A stretch of 64,000 nucleotides of DNA from UKL13-2 sp036394575 (GTDB lineage Bacteria > Pseudomonadota > Gammaproteobacteria > Burkholderiales > Usitatibacteraceae). The position numbers and the translations under genes are program-made. This document shows positions 59,526 through 64,000 of the stretch, one piece after another. A model generated the notes under the pieces. That model ran no database searches, was not told where the DNA came from, and worked only from the letters and a program-made list of their open reading frames with translations. The stretch lies in NCBI GenBank assembly GCA_036394575.1, contig DASWEY010000018.1, forward strand, positions 26,976-90,975, given 5' to 3'. Every line of letters starts with the position of its first letter. The first letter of the stretch is position 1.

Positions 59526-62500
59526 TCACTTTCCCTGAAAACTCCTTGCATTGTTATCCATATCCCTGCCCGTGCCCGCTTCCACCCGCCGCGCCAGGCG
59601 GTCGAATGCCAGGTAGATCACCGGCGTGGTGAACAGGGTCAGCAGCTGCGACACGATCAAGCCGCCTACCATTGTGATCCCCAACGGATGCCGTAGTTCC
59701 GATCCTACGCCACTGCCGACCATCAGGGGCAAGGCGCCGAGCAGGGCGGCCATGGTCGTCATCAGGATCGGCCGGAAGCGCAGCAGGCAGGCCTGGAAAA
59801 TCGCGTCGCGCGGCGCCATTCCTTCCTTGCGCTCGGCGTCGAGCGCGAAGTCGATCATCATGATCGCGTTTTTCTTGACGATGCCGATCAGCAGGATGAT
59901 GCCGATGATGGCGATGATGCCCAGATCGGTGCGCGATACCATCAGCGCCAGCAGTGCGCCGACCCCGGCCGACGGCAAGGTCGAGAGAATGGTGATCGGA
60001 TGGATATAGCTTTCGTACAGCACGCCGAGCACGATATACATGGTGACGATCGCCGCCAGGATCAGCAGCAGGGTGCTGGTCAGGGAGGCGCTGAAGGCCA
60101 GGGCGGCGCCCTGGAAGCCGGTGCGGATGCTGGCGGGTATCTGGATTTCCTTTTGCGCGATCTCGATCGCCTTGACGGCATCGCCCAGCGAATATCCGGC
60201 TGCCAGATTGAACGAGATCGTGGTCGCCGGGAACTGGCCGATGTGATTGATCGACAGCGTCGCCGCTTTTTCGCTGACGGTCGCAACCGCCGACAGCGGC
60301 ACCTGTCCGCCGGCGGCGGAAGTCACATAGATGTCATTCAGCGCGGCCGGTCCACGCTTGAATTCCGGTTTGACCTCGAGCACCACGCGGTACTGGTTGG
60401 CCTGGGTAAAGATGGTCGAAATCAGCCGTTGCCCAAAGGCACTGTATAGCGCGTTGTCGATGGCCGCGGGGGTGATGCCGAGACGGGCGGCGGTATCGCG
60501 GTCGATATTGAGATAGGCTTGCAGGCCCTGATCCTGCAGGTCGGAGACGACGTCGGCCAGCTGCGGCAACGTGCTCAATTTTTCGACCAGGCGCCGGGTC
60601 TCGCTGGCCAGTTCATCCGGGTTGGCATCCTCGAGCGTGAATTGGTACTGGGTGCGGCTGACGCGGTCTTCGATGGTCAGATCCTGCACCGTTTGCATAT
60701 ACAGGGCGATACCTTCCAGTTTGGCAACCTTGGGCTTGAGGCGCTCGATGATTTGCGTGGCGCTGACATTGCGCTGTTCATGCGGTTTCAGGTTGATGAA
60801 CATGCGCCCGCTGTTCAGCGTGGTATTGACGCCGTCCACGCCGATGAAAGACGACACGCTGGCGACGGCCGGATCTTCCAGAATGACTCGCGCCAGCATT
60901 TGCTGCCGCTCCGCCATGCTGGCGAAGGATACCGACTGCGGCGCTTCGGAAATGCCCTGAATGACGCCGGTGTCCTGCACCGGGAAAAAGCCCTTGGGCA
61001 CGACGATGTACAGCAACACGGTCAGCACCACGGTACCGGTGGCCACCATCAGGGTGGCGAACTGGCGGTCCAGCACCCAGTTCAGCATTTCGCCGTAGCG
61101 ATGAATGATGGCATCGAACCATTTGCCGGTCACCCGGTAGAAACGGCCCTGCTTTTCTTCCTGGACATGTCTCAGCAGGCGTGCGCACATCATCGGCGTC
61201 AGCGTCAGCGATACCACTGCGGAAATCAGGATCGCCACCGCAAGCGTGATCGCGAATTCGCGGAACAGCCGTCCGACCACATCGCCCATGAACAGCAACG
61301 GGATCAGCACCGCGATCAGGGAGAAGGTCAGGGAGATGATGGTGAAACCGATTTGTGCCGAGCCCTTCAATGCGGCGGCCAGCGGATCTTCGCCTTCCTC
61401 GATGTAGCGCGATATATTCTCGATCATGACAATGGCATCGTCGACCACGAAGCCGGTCGCAATCGTCAGCGCCATCAGGGTCAGGTTATTGATCGAGAAA
61501 TCGGCCAGGTACATCACGCCGAAGGTGCCGACCAGGGATAGCGGCACCGCCACACTGGGAATGATGGTCGCCGGGATATTGCGCAGGAACAGGAAAATCA
61601 CCATCACCACCAGCACTACTGCCAGCATCAACTCGAACTTCACATCGTTGACCGAGGCGCGGATGGTCACGGTGCGATCGGTCAGCACCATCACTTCCAT
61701 CGACGCCGGCAATGCCGCGGTCAGGGTCGGCAACAGTTGTTTGACGCGATCGACCACCTCGATCACGTTGGCCCCCGGTTGCCGCTGGATATTGAGAATG
61801 ATCGCAGGCGTGTCGTTCATCCACGCGGCCAGCTTGGCGTTCTCGGCGTCTTCGATCACGTCGGCGACATCGGCGAGATACACCGGCGCTCCGCCCTTGT
61901 AGGCGATGATGATCGATTTGTATTCGGCCGCCGAGCGCAGTTGGTCATTGGCGTCAATCGTGTATGCGCGCGTCGGTCCGTCGAAGCTGCCCTTGGCCTG
62001 GTTCACATTGGCGGCGGCAATCGCATTGCGGATATCGTCGAGGTTCAGTCCCGCTGCGGCCAGGGCCTTGGGATTGGCCTGGATGCGCACGGCCGGCCGC
62101 TGTCCGCCGCTGAGCGTGACCAGACCCACTCCCGGCAGCTGCGAAATTTTTTGCGCAACGCGCGTATCGACCAGGCTCTGCACCTGGGTCATCGGCATCG
62201 TCTTCGAGGTGATGCCCAGGGTCAGGATCGGCGCATCGGCCGGATTGACCTTGCTGTAAATCGGCGGCGACGGCAGATCGGTGGGCAGCAGATTGCCGCC
62301 GGCGTTGATCGCTGCCTGCACTTCCTGCTCGGCGATATCCAGCGACAGCGAGAGATCGAATTGCAGGGTGATGACCGAGGCGCCGCCGGAACTGGATGAA
62401 GACATCTGCTTCAGGCCCGGCATCTGCCCGAACTGCCGCTCCAGCGGCGCGGTGACGCCGGAGGTAATTACGTCGGGGCTGGCGCCCGGGTACAGCGTGA

Positions 62501-62642
62501 CCACCTGGATAGTCGGGTAGTCCACTTCCGGCAGCGCCGATAGCGGCAACTGCCGATAGCCCAGGTAGCCGGCCAGCAGCACCGCGACCATCAGCAGCGA
62601 GGTCGCGACCGGCCGCAGGATGAACAGGCGTGAAAAATTCAT
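59526..62642 (-). CDS. mdtB: RND multidrug efflux permease, MdtB type
   Basis: A 1038-residue RND pump subunit beginning MNFSRLFILRPVATSLLM. It has LPEVDYPTIQVVTLYPGASP and, in helix 4, GFVVDDAIVMIENISRY with the paired Asp residues. It resembles MdtB/MuxB, the first permease of the two-permease RND systems. Its start overlaps the adaptor stop by four bases (ATGA). The second permease gene lies 858 nt further on instead of directly adjacent. Confidence 0.9.
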   Translation of the reverse strand: MNFSRLFILRPVATSLLMVAVLLAGYLGYRQLPLSALPEVDYPTIQVVTLYPGASPDVITSGVTAPLERQFGQMPGLKQMSSSSSGGASVITLQFDLSLSLDIAEQEVQAAINAGGNLLPTDLPSPPIYSKVNPADAPILTLGITSKTMPMTQVQSLVDTRVAQKISQLPGVGLVTLSGGQRPAVRIQANPKALAAAGLNLDDIRNAIAAANVNQAKGSFDGPTRAYTIDANDQLRSAAEYKSIIIAYKGGAPVYLADVADVIEDAENAKLAAWMNDTPAIILNIQRQPGANVIEVVDRVKQLLPTLTAALPASMEVMVLTDRTVTIRASVNDVKFELMLAVVLVVMVIFLFLRNIPATIIPSVAVPLSLVGTFGVMYLADFSINNLTLMALTIATGFVVDDAIVMIENISRYIEEGEDPLAAALKGSAQIGFTIISLTFSLIAVLIPLLFMGDVVGRLFREFAITLAVAILISAVVSLTLTPMMCARLLRHVQEEKQGRFYRVTGKWFDAIIHRYGEMLNWVLDRQFATLMVATGTVVLTVLLYIVVPKGFFPVQDTGVIQGISEAPQSVSFASMAERQQMLARVILEDPAVASVSSFIGVDGVNTTLNSGRMFINLKPHEQRNVSATQIIERLKPKVAKLEGIALYMQTVQDLTIEDRVSRTQYQFTLEDANPDELASETRRLVEKLSTLPQLADVVSDLQDQGLQAYLNIDRDTAARLGITPAAIDNALYSAFGQRLISTIFTQANQYRVVLEVKPEFKRGPAALNDIYVTSAAGGQVPLSAVATVSEKAATLSINHIGQFPATTISFNLAAGYSLGDAVKAIEIAQKEIQIPASIRTGFQGAALAFSASLTSTLLLILAAIVTMYIVLGVLYESYIHPITILSTLPSAGVGALLALMVSRTDLGIIAIIGIILLIGIVKKNAIMMIDFALDAERKEGMAPRDAIFQACLLRFRPILMTTMAALLGALPLMVGSGVGSELRHPLGITMVGGLIVSQLLTLFTTPVIYLAFDRLARRVEAGTGRDMDNNARSFQGK

Positions 62643-64000
62643 TGCGCCGCGCGCTCCCGCATCTTGCGGCGGAACTCCGCTTTCTGCTCGTCAGTCATGC
62701 TTTCCATTTTCTTGCGCAATTCGGCTTTTTGTTCATCCGTCATGTCGCGCCAGCCTCCGCCCTTGCCGGCAGCAGGCGGCTCGGCCGGTGGCGTGCCCGG
62801 CGCGCGCGCCGCCGGCGTATCCGCCGTGAGTGCCGCCTTCGCCTGGCCGGGTTTGGCGTCGGCGGATGGCGTCGCGGCCGCAGCCTCTCCACCCGCTTTG
62901 CCACCGGCGCTCTTACCATTATCCGCCCCACGCTTGGATGGGTCGCCGCCGCGTCCTCCGGGCGGGCCGCTGCGCGGAACATAGGGTGCAATCACGTCCA
63001 CCTTGGCGCCTTCGCGCAGCCGGTCGATACCATCGACGACGACCATTTCACCGGGCGCGACGCCGCTTTCGATCAGCACATTGTCGCTTTCGATCGGCCC
63101 CATCACCACCGGACGCATCGACACGGTCTGGTCATCCTTGACCACATACACCACAATGCCGCGCGCACCGCGCTGGATTGCGGCAATGGGGATGATGGTC
63201 GCGTTCCGGCGGGTATCGACCACCATGCGCACATTCACAAATTGGTTCGGGAACAAGAATCCGTCCGGATTCGGAAACTGCGCCTTGAGCTTGATGGTGC
63301 CGGTGGTAATATCGATCTGGTTGTCTGCGCTGAGCAAAAAGCCCGAGGCCAGTTTGTTTTTCGAGTCGCGATCCCAGGCCTCCACGCCCAGCTTGACGCC
63401 CGCCTTGAGCTGTTTCAGCACGCGCGGCAGATTGTCCTGCGGGATGGTGAACACCACCGTAATGGGATCGACCTGGGTGATCACCACCAGGCCGGTGGCA
63501 TCCGACTGATGAATGATGTTGCCCGCATCGAGTTGGCGCAGGCCCAGCCGCCCGCTGATCGGCGCGGTAATTTTGGTATAGCCGAGTTGCAGGCGCGCAT
63601 TGTCGACCTGCGCCTGGTCGACCTTCACTGTGCCTTCGTACTGTTTGACCAGAGCTTCCTGCGCATCGAGCTGCTGCTTCGCGATCGAATCCTGCGCGAG
63701 CAGGGTTTGATAGCGCTCCAGATCGAGGCGCGCATTGGCGAGTTGCGCTTGGTCGCGCGCGAGCTGACCCTCGACCTGCGATAGCTGCACGCGCAGGGGT
63801 TGGGGATCGATCTCGGCCAGCACCTCGCCTGCATTGACGATCTGGCCTTCCTTGAACGACACGTTCTGCAACAGACCATCGACGCGCGCCTTGACGGTCG
63901 CCACTTTGAGCGCCGCAACCGTCCCCAGCCCGCTTTGTACCACGTTGATATCGCCCTGCCGCGCCGCCATGGCGGCCACCGGTTGCAGGCGGTTCGGATC
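62639..64000 (-). CDS. mdtA: RND periplasmic adaptor, MdtA type, 5' end cut by window
   Basis: Membrane-fusion subunit of the MdtABC-like pump. The visible part starts at RLQPVAAMAARQGDINVV and continues beyond the right edge, so the signal region and about 40-60 residues are missing. VDGLLQNVSFKEGQIVNAGE and TKITAPISGRLGLRQLDAGN are the lipoyl-like halves. The C-terminus is odd: after a Pro/Ala/Gly-rich linker it ends in two copies of MTDEQKAE followed by L/F-R-K/R-KM, a charged tail not usual for MdtA. Confidence 0.9.
   Translation of the reverse strand, partial: DPNRLQPVAAMAARQGDINVVQSGLGTVAALKVATVKARVDGLLQNVSFKEGQIVNAGEVLAEIDPQPLRVQLSQVEGQLARDQAQLANARLDLERYQTLLAQDSIAKQQLDAQEALVKQYEGTVKVDQAQVDNARLQLGYTKITAPISGRLGLRQLDAGNIIHQSDATGLVVITQVDPITVVFTIPQDNLPRVLKQLKAGVKLGVEAWDRDSKNKLASGFLLSADNQIDITTGTIKLKAQFPNPDGFLFPNQFVNVRMVVDTRRNATIIPIAAIQRGARGIVVYVVKDDQTVSMRPVVMGPIESDNVLIESGVAPGEMVVVDGIDRLREGAKVDVIAPYVPRSGPPGGRGGDPSKRGADNGKSAGGKAGGEAAAATPSADAKPGQAKAALTADTPAARAPGTPPAEPPAAGKGGGWRDMTDEQKAELRKKMESMTDEQKAEFRRKMRERAAQ

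Overview
The window is about 62% GC by eye, gene-dense, and reads as a chromosome segment of a betaproteobacterium, probably Burkholderiales or a close order. The evidence is the gene order exbB-exbD-lpxK-Trm112-kdsB-adk next to xseA, the miaA/mutL pair, queG divergent from tsaE/amiC, a Gram-negative trimeric porin, and LPS and RND-efflux genes. I do not assign a genus. I see no phage, plasmid, integrase, IS element, rRNA, tRNA or CRISPR array.

Layout. 1-5005 (minus): a seven-gene run ExbB, ExbD, LpxK, a Trm112-like protein, KdsB, Adk and a PPi-dependent phosphofructokinase cut by the left edge. 5601-10249: xseA and dodecin (plus), then miaA and mutL (minus). 10549-16339: a membrane PAS/GGDEF/EAL protein, the cell-wall amidase AmiC and TsaE (minus), QueG (plus) and a small lipoprotein. 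16558-22821: HtpG with a heat-shock-type promoter, a DedA protein, a lipoprotein, an MddA-like methanethiol methyltransferase, an eRF1-domain-like protein and a porin. 23013-28612 (minus): a ThDP enzyme overlapping a TraB/GumN protein, GreB, and a FimL/ChpA-like Hpt-type protein. 29129-36902 (plus): a glycine-zipper protein, two lipoproteins, an MFS exporter, an ECF sigma factor with two small membrane partners, an oxalate/formate-type antiporter and an RluF-type pseudouridine synthase. 37148-39472 (minus): DUF1877, GNAT, an AT-rich orphan and DUF4197. 39753-44306: an RND adaptor and pump. 44689-51384: OlsB-like acyltransferase, OprB-type porin, CorA, Orn (minus), M48 protease, PhhB and RsgA. 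51417-54000: alkaline phosphatase (minus), a VOC protein and a small HhH protein. 54094-64000 (minus): an MdtABC-type efflux operon with outer-membrane factor, interrupted by a Gly/Tyr-rich secreted protein and cut by the right edge.

Most genes are housekeeping or envelope functions. No clearly new multi-gene system stands out. The less ordinary signals are: a family of six roughly 80-bp palindromic intergenic repeats; a structured, terminator-ended candidate small RNA at 44460-44587; tandem FNR/FixK-like dyads before the oxalate/formate antiporter; a CRP-type dyad upstream of the FimL-like gene; a valine-rich short ORF running into a terminator before dedA; a long leader with a small ORF before an MFS gene; and the extra gene inside the mdtB-mdtC pair. 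Start codons were chosen by family alignment and ribosome-binding sites and are flagged where uncertain.
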